Assembly: GCA_933228895.1 (NCBI GenBank)
Contig: OW121853.1
Coordinates: 10,298,494-10,362,493 of the forward strand
Source: Platycnemis pennipes
Lineage: Eukaryota > Arthropoda > Insecta > Odonata > Platycnemididae
DNA: 64,000 nucleotides
Reading direction: 5' to 3'
Shown: in pieces, positions 11,061-23,976 of the stretch
Layout: every line of letters begins with the position of its first letter
Numbering within the stretch: the first letter of the stretch is position 1
Program-made: the position numbers and the translations under genes
The notes under the pieces: generated by a model
The model's input: only the letters and a program-made list of their open reading frames with translations
Database searches by the model: none
What the model was told of the DNA's origin: nothing

Positions 11061-13929
11061 ATATCCTGCATCCTGGGAGCTCCCGAAATCCTCAACTCTG
11101 TGAATTTAGCCATTAAATGCGCGTGTGCATGTCACAAAAGTATTTATTTCATTGACGATGAGTTATGGATATGGTAATATTTCTTATATTCACTCTCATT
11201 CCACAGTGCAAAATATAGCATGACCCAGTTATCATTCGACTAGTCTGTGTACCGGGTACAAAACTCATTGTCAGCAGCGCCAAAATCATGGATCCGTTTC
11301 TTCCTAGGGTCGGCTTACTTCACTGATGTATCTTCTTCGAAAAGTTTTAACTCTTGAAGCAAAAATTGCATAAATAAAAAGTGAAAGAAAAATGTCTCGT
11401 GCTAATTTGGTCGGACGGAAATGGCAAAGTCATTAGTTTACGAAAGTAAGTTAATTTCCACATTCTGAGGCAAAAACAAGCGCACATTCCCTGAGAATCA
11501 ATCCACGGTCTTGTTTTGCTTCCTGGATGCGTCCTAGTACGATTGAAGTTTTCATGTCTCAAATGCCATTACATTAAATTTCTCTCTTCGCAGCAATAAT
11601 GTTTATGGAAATTTACAGGTTTTTCAACTCTTTACTTGGACCCGTGGTTTTTGTGCAAGAAAGAGTTAGAGCTATTCCAACCGTGCAATGCAAGTAAAAA
11701 GTATTTACTCACACTAAAAATATAAGCATGTCAAAACTAATGATTGTAAACAATAATTGAAATAACCGTAACGCATTAATTTCAATTTATTTTCAGGAGT
11801 TTTATAAAGAGTTGCATTTGCTCATACACATTCTATTGTGCAATCTCATATCCAAGGAGGTTCCTCATGCCGAGACAATGGATAAGCAATACTAAGAACT
11901 ATTTGTTTATAATATTGCTTTTTTATAGAAAAATATATCTCATAAATTCAACACTTATTCAATCATAGCAATACCCTTAAATAATTTATAACCCTCTTTA
12001 ATGAATATGACGACAGGTAGTTAACATGCATTGGATAAATAATATAAATAAATGTAATTTAATTTACAACTCTCTTCCAATGCGCACATCTAATTTTTAT
12101 TATCATTGAAATAGCCTTGCACATGATATTGTAGCACTAAATAGGGGTTTAACGTAATTTCAGACACGTTATAGCATACCATCATGCAAGCTTAGCAGTG
12201 AGCATTAAATAAATACGATGTTTCAGATAACATGGCCTCATGTAACATCAACATTGGTCTGTAAATGGAAGCATTTAGCCAATTGAAGTTACGCAGTGGA
12301 GAATTATTCAAGTATATACATAGGCAGTGACCTCGCGGTTGAAAGCTATGCTAACGTATATATAATACCCAGGTGAGCTATGACGTTAATGAAGAAGGCA
12401 GGTAGGTATATTTACATTGCGAAAGGAGAACTGCAAAGAAATTTTCGTATTTATTTTTTCTACAGAGGGTTAGAATTTTTTTTAACAAGCATAAGACGTA
12501 ACGTGATATATTTGCATTTTATATTGTTGCAACGCAAATAGCAATTTATTGACTGTCAAAATTCTGTTCCTTTGCAATGTTGAAATATTTGAGCCGGGCA
12601 TATCTCAGATCGCATCGCAGGTATATCGTAGATCCAAATGATCCATGTCTCCAAATTATAGACACTACATATCAATACGTATTACTTATGTATCAATATG
12701 TAGTACCAATGTACAGAAAGTTGGCCCACGATGTTTGATAAGCGCTGTGACAACACAGGTTTCGTCTTGAGTTAAAAGGAAATCATTATCTACCGTTAGC
12801 ACTGTTTTACTGTACGCAAAACATATTTTTTTATGATTGGATCAGTTGGTTAGAATAAGCTATCGACCAAGGCTGTTCTCAACCCAAAATTCCTGCTACG
12901 CTTGTGTGGAGGAGAGCTCACCAACTCTTAGACCCGCGTCTAATTCACCCTTTGTGATAAGAGGGCAAGTTTCTTTGAGGTTGCGGTTGGTGGCCTCGCA
13001 ACTGGCAGCCAGGAAGTCGCACGGATAGGACTTGGCTTGGATTGGATGCATCAAAAGAAGACAACAATAATGTGTACAAGTAGCTCAGCATTCTTTTAGT
13101 TTAGTAATCCTTAGTAACGGGCGAGGTTGTAGTGGTGAATCAGTTTTTGTTGTACATATAAATACATATAATCCAAGCACCCTCCTTTCCAGAGAAACCT
13201 AAAAATGAACCGTGTTGAAAAATGTCATGTGTATGCAGGTATCTAGTAATTCATGCAGAATTATAATGAGAAAATAATACAGATTTTCTTTGTTTTGAGT
13301 AAGATCTAGGTAATTGAGCCCATTGAATTATCGACAATAAAAATTTTCGGAATAGTATTAATTCTATTAAATGCTATAGAAGCACAAATGAAATTCTAAA
13401 CTAATAAATTTAGGGAGTACTAAATACCTAAGTATCTTCCAAAACCATTTTAAATACCTGTACTGAAAATTTAAATTTTTACCTAAGTTGTACTATAGAA
13501 TACCTGGGTATAATATAGAGGGCTCACCGCATAGGGCAAAAGTGTAATACGTTTTGGATACAGTACTGGAAAGTTTCCACAGATGGCGAGGGAAGAATTT
13601 TTCGACTTACGTCACAAATCGACTTAAGCGGCACAATCGAGAAGTGTCTTGAGAGTAGTCTGCTCCTTGCTGCGGTGGATTATGTGTTTTTAATAAAACA
13701 ACAAGGAATCCCTCCTTTGACAAGATATGTTTGCTTCAATAGCGAGAAAAATGTTAAATTGTCCATGTGATTGCTGACGTTAGGTAAAGGCGTATCGCAT
13801 ACTTACTCCAAGGTTGTACCTGAGAACAGATGGTAAAGGAAGTTATTCTCCATTACCTTTTTCAGGCACATATTTGAGCATTTAGTTTCTTCATATTCAT
13901 TCATATCTGCTTCCTTTCTCTCCCCTTGT
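11061..13929. other. AT-rich unassigned DNA
   Basis: No recognisable coding exon, RNA gene or window-wide repeat. If the preceding island is a first exon, this would be intron, but nothing in the sequence proves it. Confidence 0.45.
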
Positions 13930-14330
13930 TTTCATGTACTCCGCCTGGGAAGCTCGGAGCCACTCTGATTCGTCCAGGGTGGCGCTGTGGCATTTGACTC
14001 GGGGGGCGGTGATATTCCTGAGTTGAGCGGGTCATCTCCAAGGAGACGAGGGGGTGGAGGGGGGAGGGAGGGGACCCGGGGGTCCAGGGGCCCACGCCGC
14101 GTCTCCTTATTCTCCCGCACACAATTCCGACGGCGAACGAGTCCTCGATATCGATTGGAGGAGAGGCCACGGCACATACAGGCTGAGCTCTTCTCCTCCG
14201 CAGCCTCGGAACACTCGGGCCGAAATAAGAAGCAGGGCCGGCGGAAAGGAGAGGGGGGGGGGTGAGAAAAATCCCATGTGATCGGAGGGGAGGAGGAGGA
14301 AATCCCCACACGTGTCCTTTACACAGATAG
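13930..14330. other. GC-rich island
   Basis: Plus strand rich in GGGGGAGGG runs with CpGs. At its left edge CAGGGTGGCGCTG (13975-13987) resembles the CTCF core motif. Overlapping frames on both strands are low complexity and not called. Confidence 0.35.
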
Positions 14331-14579
14331 GATGACATGGAAAAAATGAAAACACGTCTCGTTGCTGCCCCATTCGTGCTCCACCTGCAAAAAGAAAAAA
14401 AAATTAAAAACAAGAACTGCAGACAAGCAGCAAAACCATATAAGGTCAGAATGAGGGCTTTGAAAATTATGCAATATGGCTCTGGGATGCATGATGTTAA
14501 GCTTGTATCAAACTCTCATTTTTCACGCATCGTTTCAGGATCAGTGCTAACGATACCTCAAAGTACAACCGAAAAATCA

Positions 14580-14995
14580 GTCATCATTAATCATCAAGGG
14601 TCCACAATCCTAGGATTGGTTTGACACAGCCCTCCACTCGATTCTTCTATCGGCCAGCCTCTTCATATTAATGTTGTTCCTCTCTATCAGGTCCTTTACG
14701 ACCTGTTCTATGTAACTCATACGAGGCCTTCCTTTTCCATTCTTCCCGCCCACTTTTCCTTCGACGATTGTCTTCATCAGGTCATCGTGTCTTAAGGTAT
14801 GGCCAATTGAGTCGGGGCAACTTTATCTGTTTTCTTTCTATAGGTCTATCGGTCTTCTTTCTAAGTCTTCTTTTTATAGTTTTCAGCAGACTTCTCTTTT
14901 ATCCCCCTCTTCTTAGGACTTCTTAATTTTTCACTTGGTCGATCCATTTCGCCTTCATCATTCTTCGACAGCACCATATTTCGAACGCTGAAAAA
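14580..14995 (-). mobile_element. LINE-B 3' end (reverse-transcriptase C-terminus and tail)
   Basis: On the minus strand, translation in broken frames gives blocks such as AFEIWCCRRM, KRSLLKTIK and a KGRPR-like stretch, the usual C-terminal blocks of non-LTR reverse transcriptases. It ends with the palindrome CAATCCTAGGATTG (14605-14618) and a TGA-type tail. The fragment at 41758-42700 has the same 3' end in the same order. The copy carries several stops and is 5'-truncated. Confidence 0.75.
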
Positions 14996-15389
14996 TCAGT
15001 GTTTAACGGATGAACTCCTTTTTAAGGATGGATCTCCTCGAATTCAAGGACTCCTTTATATTTCCATACCTGAAGAGTGAAATTGAAATTCGACCAATTA
15101 GAGCGCACGGCTGCAAATAGTGAATACAGCACCATAATGCTATTTTCAATCAAACGAAATGTGTTAAAATTATATTCTGTGATGTCTCCGTTGACTTTGA
15201 TTTGCCGTTTAGTTTCTCAAACCTTTTGATACAGCAACCTAATCAGAGACGCTGAAAAATCCTTTGCCATAGACTGCTCTAAATTAAGCCTACGGCTTTA
15301 AAAGGATAATGAGACAGAAGAGGAAATATGACACGAAATATAACGCTGGCAATGTGTAGTGAAATCATAGTTGTGGTAGACAAAGGATT
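14996..15389. other. Unassigned DNA
   Basis: AT-rich; nothing recognised. Confidence 0.4.
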
Positions 15390-15712
15390 CAATGGGGGCG
15401 TTTACTCGGAACCGAAATAGCTATGTTGTACACGAAATTGTTACATGGACACGAAAAATGAATTTTATGGGAAAAATCAATCTTCTAACCAGATCCATTC
15501 ACTCATAAACCAAATATTAAAAAAAAACAAAAGATGACGCCCACCACACGAGTTATGTAAGGGTTGCTTCATGATCCACCTCCCGATCTTAACTGTTTTG
15601 AGGGAAAGGGAGGGGAGTGGAGGTGGGGGCGGAATATTTTCTCGCACAGATCCTGACGCAAACACTTCCATTTTCAGAGTCAACTGTTTGTCCCTCATTG
15701 TGATAGAGCATA
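15390..15712 (+). mobile_element. M1 MITE, 3'-truncated
   Basis: Begins with AATGGGGGCGTTTACTCGG and follows the family through the purine run and CATTGTGATAGAGC, then stops matching at about 15712. The GATTGGACGAAG block and the 3' terminal repeat are missing. The 66-codon frame in it parallels that of the first M1 copy because the DNA is shared, not because it encodes a conserved protein. Confidence 0.8.
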
Positions 15713-16798
15713 ATTTGCTCTATCTTGCTAAATCTTACTGGCATATTATCTCACATCTCTGGTTCCCTTAGTGTACTTCCGCACCATAAAGAATCCACTG
15801 CGGTTCTACTATATACTGTATGTTTTATGCATGCATGCCATTTCAATCTTATTTAGTATTATTTATATTTAAAAATTTCGGAAAAATTGATTTTTGCAAT
15901 TTTAATTCAAGTTTCTGCTTAAACAATAAATTCAAAAGATTAGAAATCTCAAATTCAAGCCACAATTATTACCACACATAAGGAATCGTACTTTCATTGC
16001 TCAGCAATCAACAAGTTTCTACTAATTGATATAAGTACAGTTCCATATCTTTACTAACTCAGGGTACAACAAAATAAGCTTTTATTAGACCTTAATGTCA
16101 CATTGGTCCTTAGCATTACTTTGTCATTAGCAAGTTTCTTGATATATTTCAACCACTGCATGTCCTTTACTACCACAAAAAATGGATAATATTAAATGTT
16201 ATCAGTGTTTTTTTCCACGGTGGTTAAACTTTCTACCAGAAATTAAACTCTGCAACAATCACTTTGCGCTTAGAATATGCTAATAGTTTCACCTGCTAAG
16301 GAAATATTTTGAACAGTGATTTAATCGCATGTTTCCGTTTTGACCCTTCCAATGCCAAGTTAGGAGGCCAGTGAAATGCTGTTGACAGACCAATTCTCAC
16401 GGACAGATCAAAGGAGGATAGTTTTCCGTTTACTAACGCTATCAATCATATTTTTTATCGGCATACATAATTAATGGCCGTTTAATTTAGAGTACGATAA
16501 TGAGCCAAAAAGAACATTAACTGCATTCACTGCCCATATAAGGAAACTAATTTTTCAATCATAGACGTGATTTTGGGAACATTAACGCACAACTAGGGAT
16601 TAAATATACCGTAACCATTCTTACGTCTGGTTTCCACGTGAAATAACAACAATAATAGTATTTCTTAAAAAACGAACCCAATATCAAACAGGAAATTTCC
16701 ACATAAATATGGAAATGTATTGCAGCACATGAACATTCAGGCTTTTCAAGATCCATTTTGGAGGAGAAGGAACCAGGAATCTGCAGTTTTCAAAGGTT
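15713..16798. other. AT-rich unassigned DNA
   Basis: Nothing recognised on either strand. Confidence 0.45.
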
Positions 16799-17321
16799 AA
16801 TGGGGTCGTTTGCCATATTTTTTTTATTGTTGGATCTGATAGAGTTTGCAAAATAAAAAGACCGTATTTTTTCGTTTTTCGATCCGTCAATTATTTCTCG
16901 AGTTATAAGCGGCCAAAAACTGATGTTTTTAAACCCTTTCGGAAAAGTGGGTGTGTAAAGGACTCGTACGTCATCCACTTCGTCCAATCAAATTCTTGAC
17001 TTCGAATCTCATTCGCCTTATCGCAATGGGAGACACACAGCGCTAACTCTGTCAATGGAAGTGGTTGCGACAGGATCTCTTCAGACAGACATCCGTTTCT
17101 TTCCCGTTCTTCCTCAGCACAGTCAAGGACTGTAGGCGGATAACTCAGTAATCCTTGACTCAGCTCGTTCGATGGGCATCCTCCTTTGCTAATTTAATAT
17201 TTGGTTTATGAGTGAACGGCTCTGGTTAGAAGTTGATTTTTTCACTAAAATTCATTTTTCTTTTATATCTTACGATTTTGTGAGCAAAATAGCGATTTCG
17301 GTTACGAGTAAACGCCCGTAT
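16799..17321 (-). mobile_element. M1 MITE, near full length, minus strand
   Basis: On the plus strand it starts TAATGGGGTCGTTTGCC and ends CGAGTAAACGCCCGTATT, i.e. both terminal repeats in reverse orientation. The internal blocks (CTCGAGTTATAAGCGG, CCCTTTCGGAAAAGTGGG, GTCCAATCA, the CT-rich run) are all present. Confidence 0.88.
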
Positions 17322-17869
17322 TGCTCATGTCAAAGATAAGATTGCTTGTAGGGGATAAAGATTTACAGTAGCGTCGTGTAAGGATGACTGAAAAGGCAAA
17401 TGAAAAGTCAATAGAGTGGTATGGCTTTTCACGAAAATGCGTGTAGGAAGAAGTAGAATTTCTAAAGAACTCGCAACCTTTCAGATTGTTTTAGGATGGA
17501 CAAGGTAAGATGAGTAGAAAGGTAACCAGAAAAGGAAGAACTAGGATTGCTAAAGGAAGATAAGAAGTTGATTGAGGAACTTATGAGAAAGAATGGCTCA
17601 ATGGAACGGAGTATAAGGATCGACGAAGATCCAAAGTGCAAGATAAGTGGGGAAAATAATGGATAAGTAGAGACGATAAAGGAGGAGAATATACCGTTCC
17701 GATAGAGTAATAAGAGGTGGTTTAAAGGTGCGAAGTGAGAGATGAACAACATTTGAAATGTTAGTGTATCTTAATGTGTGGAAATTATTCCAAGTCTATT
17801 AATAAACCAGCCTAATCGCAAGAGCACTAATTTCAATACCTGTTTTATTATATTGATGCCAACGCGTAC
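17322..17869. other. Unassigned DNA
   Basis: Purine-rich 17500-17700, then AT-rich. The 96-codon minus-strand frame at 17462-17752 is low complexity (Leu/Ser/Ile/Phe) and not called. Confidence 0.4.
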
Positions 17870-18340
17870 GGGATACCTCACCATCAGAGACCACCAACCC
17901 TCCGCTTCCCAGGAATACCACCCTCTTCCCTCCCCCTGCGTCTTCCCACTCGCCGTCATCAAAACTCCCCCTCCCTCGTTGCCACCGCAACACTTCCTCG
18001 AGAGCCAGCGGGGAAGCAGAAATGCGATCGCCGAATTAGAGCAGGGGAAGTGGAGGAGCCATAAATCAAGCCCCTGCCCTTCCTAGCTCTTCCGCCACGA
18101 GCCGAAGGAAAAACTTTCCCCCAAATCCAATCATACTACAACGCTCCCAACGCCTCGCACCCCCAAGGCCGCTCTCCTCCGCCCGATACGACAACTCCCG
18201 CGCCGCTTCTTTCCCAGGGACTTTCACCCCCCGCGCCAGTTTCACGTCTTCGCCACCCTTCGCTGCGTCGCGCTCGACCGCCTCAAGTCTTTGATCGGTG
18301 GGCCGCGGGAAGGACGTCACCGTTCAGAAGCCAAGATCAC
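17870..18340. other. GC-rich island
   Basis: CpG-containing stretch with pyrimidine-rich plus strand, directly upstream of an M1 copy. Several short frames, none recognisable. May be regulatory or exonic; composition only. Confidence 0.35.
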
Positions 18341-18380
18341 AATGCGGTCTGTGTCTCCGTTTCAAATGGGGGGGACTGGC

Positions 18381-18937
18381 TGGGGGCGCTTGCTCGGAAC
18401 CGAAATCGCAATTTTGTACGCGAAATCGTTAGATGGAAACGAAAAAAGGATTTTGGTGAGAAAATTAATCTCCTAACCAAAACCATTCATCCATAAATCA
18501 AAAATTAAAATAAGCAAGAGGTGACGCCCACCGAAGAAGGTGCTTTGATATCACTGACGTCATTTTCCTCACGTCCTTGACTGATTTTAGGTGAAGGGAA
18601 GGGAATGGAGGGGGGTTCTCGGAAGGTCTGCTCGCACAGATGCCGTCGCAACTGCTCCTATTAGCAGAGTCGGCTGTGTCCCCCCCATTGCGATAAGGCA
18701 AAGTAGCTTCGCGGGCTCGGTTGTGATTGGACGCAGACGAATACGTCAGAGGTTGCACCACGCCCACTTTTCCGAAAGGGTTATAAACATCAGTTTTTCG
18801 CCGCTTATAACTCGAGAAATAATTGACGGATTAAAAAACGGAAAATACGGGTCTTTTTTATTTTACCCTATCTCTAACAATAACTTTACACTAACTCTAT
18901 CAGATTCGGGTATAAAAAAATATGGTAAACGACCCCT
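18381..18937 (+). mobile_element. M1 MITE, full length
   Basis: Left end TGGGGGCGCTTGCTCGG, right end TATGGTAAACGACCCC. Carries a complete CRE-like octamer TGACGTCA near 18556, an inverted CCAAT box (GATTGGACG) near 18726 and CCACGCCC near 18758. The 136-codon frame starting at 18591 runs through the element and past its end and has no protein homology I recognise. Confidence 0.9.
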
Positions 18938-20542
18938 TTGGCGCCGCCAGCCTAGTGAATTGTGGTACGAATTTGTTTGCACTTGGCTGCGCATAGAATG
19001 ATTTTCCAAGTATGCATATTTTTTCCTTGAGATGTACCCCTAACTGTTGATCTATATAGACTCGTCTCTAGAGCCCTCAGCAATGCCCAACCGCTCGGAC
19101 CCTTAGGGAGGCTCCTCCGAATTATGAAGTAGATGTCATTTTTGTGAATATTTCAGGACACTCAAATTTTTTGGCCCTCCTATCGATTGGCAATAAACTA
19201 ATTTGGCCTGTCCATCACATATTTGAAGAAAAATGTCGCTGAAAATCAGATATTTTACGCGTGGTTATACGGCAGAGCATGGCTCTTGCAGTAAAATGTG
19301 CAGATTAATAATCTAAAGAGAAATGTCGTTTTGACGAAAAACGAATATAAGATGCGCAATTTTATGCATAATTTAGAATTGCAAAAAATTGCTCCCCATC
19401 CACACTTGTTTAATGGATATTAATAAATGTTTGCTCGAAAAATAAGCAGAAAAGCCTTAATTACAAGAAAGTGGCGCAACAGTATGTTGTTATCATTGGC
19501 AACGGTACTTGTGACGCAATGTGCTTGCAATCCTATTTACTAGCTTAATTAAGGAATGTACCTTATCAATGCTCTTCTAATATTTTTTATGTGATATAAA
19601 TATTTCATTGGTTATTGATATGGTGCAATTAATACCAATGCTTCCAAATGTAAGCAACGTCATTGTTGCCAAACAATTCTCAAAAATATCAATATTAATA
19701 AAATTCAAAACAAAGACTTGTATTTGCAAGGGAATAGTTTAAAACTCAGTAAGAAAATATTTAACCTATTTTAGAATACGTATTAGCGGTATTGAGCATG
19801 TATTCTCAGTTTATAAATTAAACGTGGCAACAACACGTGGGTCACGTTCCGAAGTCAAAATGATTTAAAAGAGCTTGTAAAAAATAGAACGCACATTCAA
19901 CGCGTAATAAGATAGCATACTCATATAATTATTGTGAATGAGTTATCACCCCATAGATAATTTTCGATATAGGTACTTATTTTTCTGGATCGATATTTAT
20001 TCATTATATAACATAGCTCTTATACGGAATTTTGAATCGCGGAGTTACGGTGGAACCTCCTTAATATATCCTACTATTGTTGACGTATCACCAAGTTACT
20101 CCTCACGCTGTATTTCGTCGTCTATGAGACCCAGATATGAATGAATTTGTCACTCCGAAACGATGCAATGAAACATATCACTATTAAACAAAATAACACA
20201 ACTTTTTTGCGCATGTTGGCTCTTAAGTTTAAATAGTTATTTTACGTGTTTTAAGGAGAACACAAAAGCATTTACAAAGATAAAAAGTATTAGGCAACAC
20301 TTTTTTAACATCAGAGTAGCAATTGAAATTTTATAGCGTAGCAGTAGCGTAGCGAGGCTGAAGTTCAGATATTGATTACTTCCCTTCCCGATCCCATCAA
20401 TCCAGCATCCAAGACAACCGTGGTTTTTTAGTTGGCTTTCCAGTGGTTCTGGGTGACTAATAAATTTATGTGCAGCCTACGAGTGTTGGTTATCTCCTAA
20501 TGTCACCCGCATAGTAACTCACAACATTGCACGTCAATGCTG
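18938..20542. other. AT-rich unassigned DNA
   Basis: Nothing recognised; AT-rich with short frames only. Confidence 0.45.
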
Positions 20543-20717
20543 ATGTCAATGTTATCACAGCAGCTTTTTCGGTGGGCGTCACCTTTTGCTTATATTAATT
20601 ATTGATTTATGAGCGAATGGTTGTGGTTGGAAGATTAATTTTTTCACTATAATTCGTTTCCACCTAACGATTTTGTGTACAAAATTGCGATTTCGGTTCC
20701 GAGTAAACGCCCCCATT
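20543..20717 (-). mobile_element. M1 MITE, truncated to its terminal third, minus strand
   Basis: Covers TGTCAATGTTATCACAGCAG, the GGTGGGCGTCACC block and the terminal GAGTAAACGCCCCCATT. The rest of the element is missing on the left. Confidence 0.88.
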
Positions 20718-21104
20718 ATATGTATACGCACTAAACGTAGGACAGAGTAACAAACACTTTGCCCTGCCTATTTTACCCCAAAATGCTACTGGCATTGAGA
20801 GATGGTAAAAATGGGCTCAACAAGAATTATGAAAGAAAACGAAATACTAAGGAAACTCGCAAGAACGTACATAGCGTATCGTTAAAGCGTAATAAATATA
20901 TCCTGATGATATTTTCTTTAAAGGCCCTCTAGAATCACAAATAGAGTGGACGGCTAGAGATTCACATTCACTTAAATGACAAAGGGAGGAAAACTGTAAT
21001 CTTCTACGCACCATAAGAGGCCAAAGACAGTGCGAACCTCACAAAAACATGCATTTAAAAATGAAATACATGTTCAGAACTAAACTGTAAATGCTAAAAA
21101 TCGT
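20718..21104. other. Unassigned DNA
   Basis: Nothing recognised. Confidence 0.4.
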
Positions 21105-21300
21105 GCACGTGTGCGTACACTTGGTCAGCACGCAGAACGTGCGCCGGTCCTTTGCGACCTTGGGGCATGTACGCAGGCCCAGAGTACAGTGGGAGAACCT
21201 ACCAACGAAGAGTAATTATGCTCGCCCACAGCAGCGAAAGTGAGGTCAAACCTCACCCCCGAAGGTCGGTTTGATCACTAAGAGAACTCACTTTGTCAAA
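21105..21300. other. GC-rich patch with strong hairpins, possible structured RNA
   Basis: In otherwise AT-rich DNA, this patch contains GCACG-CAGAA-CGTGC near 21128 and a long hairpin pairing 21239-21251 with 21269-21279 (AGTGA..TCAAAC with GTTTGATCACT, an 11-bp stem with a two-base bulge). It does not match any spliceosomal, 7SK, SRP or RNase P RNA I can recall. Could equally be a decayed repeat. Confidence 0.25.
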
Positions 21301-22984
21301 TGTGCTTCGCGGGGTGTGAAATAACATGTTTGGCCTCAGGGTGCAATGTAGCCGCTGGGTAATTTCTTTCCCTCTGCCAAGCGTTGTTCTTCAGAAAACC
21401 CTGGTACCCAGGGAATCAGCAACGCTTGCAACAAATTTAACTTAAATGGGGACTCAGTTTGAAACTAGGCTTCCAAATTCTTACTATATGGACTTCAAAA
21501 TAAGTTTATATTTACCTTCCAGAGTGGATAACGGCATTGAAATCTTCTATTCGGTAATAGTAACTCATTACTGTAATAAAAAAATCAATTTCACGTGAGA
21601 TATATAGTAGAATTCCTACCCAGCTTTCACTATAAATCATGCGGTTCTTACTTGTACATTCAATGAAATACCACTACTGAGAAAATAATCCTTTAACCGA
21701 TTTACATAACGTAGTTTTTGATAAAAGGTGCAATAAAACCCTGCTAGAAGATCTTTATGTTTTAAGTGAGTCAGCAGCTTTCCCCAATAAGTTTTAAAAC
21801 ATGTTGTCTTTTAATCTCAAGTACTCGTATTGCTCAAAAGAACTCATATTGCTCTCAAATGTATCATAATGTTGTAGGTATTTTTTTCGTATAATTTGTC
21901 ATACTTCTATGGTTTCTTCATTATGAGTGCCAATAAGTCACACTGACATGTAATATTCCTTTCAGGTTATGTAATGATCTCCTGATTATGTTCCTATTAA
22001 TATAAATAATGATATTCCCAAATTATTTACGGTACACTGTTTTCGTATTTAAATAATCCAGTTAATCCTTTTAGCCAGTTAATCCTAAATTTTAAATGAT
22101 AGCCAGTACCAGTCATTCAGATTTGGTATATTACTTACCTTAAATGGTATATAAAAGAGGTTTTACAGGGAATTTTAGTGAAAAAGTCATGGAACACTCA
22201 TCTTACGTCATATCTTGCTCTTACAATTCCTGCACACGTAAAAAAAAAGGATTTGGTAAGATCAAGCAAGTAAAATACTTCATATTCATACGAGCACGCT
22301 CACAATCCGTTCATTTGTGAAGGAAAAATGCCAGCATTGGAATGACACGTGCACTACTCGAAGGACTGAACCGAAATCCTTACATTTTTCCCAATTCAAA
22401 TAATACCGCGTTACAACGTTATGCTAAGACCAAAAATATATTTAAATGCAGATAACCAAGGTGCAAGCTAATGAAATTTATATTTCTCAAGCCATTCAGA
22501 GGAATCGATAAAATATACTATTTTTAGAAATAATTTTTGTTTCTCATGAAAATATCTTTTAAATTTTTCATTGGAAATATTTATATTTATTCATAGCTTG
22601 TTGCAAATGCTAACTCCGCTTCCTGTTAATCACGGAGCATTTAAGATATTTTGTCTCTCACCTACATAAGTAAATATAGATAATAATTATATATATTCCT
22701 CACTAAGAGATATATTTCAAGGAATTAATAAGAAGTAGTGAAATGTGAATCGTCAAGTTTTACATTTCAAGCAAGATGTTCCACATTTCTCGCACTTAAT
22801 ATTGTTTTTAATTAGCCGAGTAAACGCTCCGCATGCAAAGTATAAATACAAACGCTTTTCATCGGAAAGTCGAGTGCAACTCAACTATTTCTAATTGGAA
22901 CATTTTACGCCGCAGACTGGAAACCCTCATTTGAATAGATGGGGATATTTATTGAAGGCTGGAAAAAGGATAAAACCGCGTTGC
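21301..22984. other. AT-rich unassigned DNA
   Basis: Nothing recognised except a 17-bp match to the M1 terminal repeat (CCGAGTAAACGCTCC) at about 22816-22830, too short to call an element. Confidence 0.4.
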
Positions 22985-23480
22985 TATCGTTTGAAGAAAA
23001 GGAGTTGCAATGAGGGAAGGCAGCGAGGGGACTGGGGGGGACGGAGTGGGTAGGAGGGGGAGCCCTCGGGGGAAATGTTGGATGCCTGGGTGGAGGAAAG
23101 ATTAGCTTCCCTCTCCGGCCTTCCTCTCCCTCCACCCACCCCCGTCGTCCTCGAGATGGAAGGGTGGGAGGTGGTAATTAGTATCTCCGTGAAAGAAAAA
23201 GGGGATTGGAGCAGAATTTTCTCTCGTCGTAAAGGATATGCAAGAACTCCGGGTCTCGCGAAGGAGGCGGGTTGAGTTGGGGGGGGGGGTGAGGAGGGGG
23301 AGGCGAGGTGGAGGGAAAAGGATCCGCCATTTTGGTCTCGGGAATGAATCCGCCGTAGTCGGGGTTTTTTAGTGGTGGGCGTGAGAAGAAAGGGAAGGAG
23401 AGAATGGGGGCGTCTTGGAATAAGAAGTGCCCGAGCTCGGATGGGAAAGGTGTGGAAGGGGGAGTGAAAGACGGTAGATG
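22985..23480. promoter_or_regulatory. GC-rich purine-rich island with YY1-like site
   Basis: G-rich plus strand. GATCCGCCATTTTGG at 23321-23335 is, on the minus strand, an AAAATGGCGG motif of YY1 type, which is commonly promoter-proximal. Short frames on both strands are low complexity. A promoter is possible but there is no transcript evidence here. Confidence 0.3.
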
Positions 23481-23837
23481 AGCTGGAAGGAATTCAAGAG
23501 AAGAGGCGGTGCTGGGTTTCCTAAAATAAAATAGGAGTCGAGGAGAAAATAGGGAAAAACGCTCATTGAATTTGGGGCTGTATTCAGTCGTAGTAGCTGG
23601 ATATCTAGATGTTTAGTAATATAACAGAACAAATACCACACCCAAAATCTCAGTAAATAATGTTACATGTTTAGTAGTACATTATATTAAAACAGTAATA
23701 CATAATGCTGGACATAAATATCGTGATTTGAAGCTAAGAGAGTGAGTTGAGAAAATCATTAAATGAGGTATGACTGAATACCACTGGAGAGATTTATGTA
23801 ATTATTTTCCACTACCACCGAAAACAGCACATATGCA
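23481..23837. other. Unassigned AT-rich DNA
   Basis: Nothing recognised. Confidence 0.4.
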
Positions 23838-23976
23838 CCTTTTGCAATTAACAACGGACGAACACACACACCCATGTCTTGAGTGGTGAAAATAACGTAC
23901 TCAAGCGGGATGATTCGACCATCATGTTAGCAAGCGGGGACTTAACCACGAATCCAACGTGGCCGACAATTATTGG
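23838..23976 (-). mobile_element. S2 SINE (tRNA-derived), decayed, minus strand
   Basis: Read on the minus strand: TGTCGGCCACGTTGG (as in the copy at 34255-34445), a degraded B box GGTCGAATCATCCCG, TTATTTTCACC, and ATGGGTGTGTGTGTTCG. The order of blocks matches the better-preserved S2 copy. Confidence 0.6.

Noticed and set aside
12837..13028. 63-codon frame with complex composition
   Set aside because: No family recognised and no flanking gene structure.
18591..19001. 136-codon frame
   Set aside because: Lies mainly in an M1 MITE and reads through its end; equivalent frames in other M1 copies are not conserved.
22816..22830. Additional M1 MITE
   Set aside because: Only about 15 bp of the terminal repeat match; no internal blocks.
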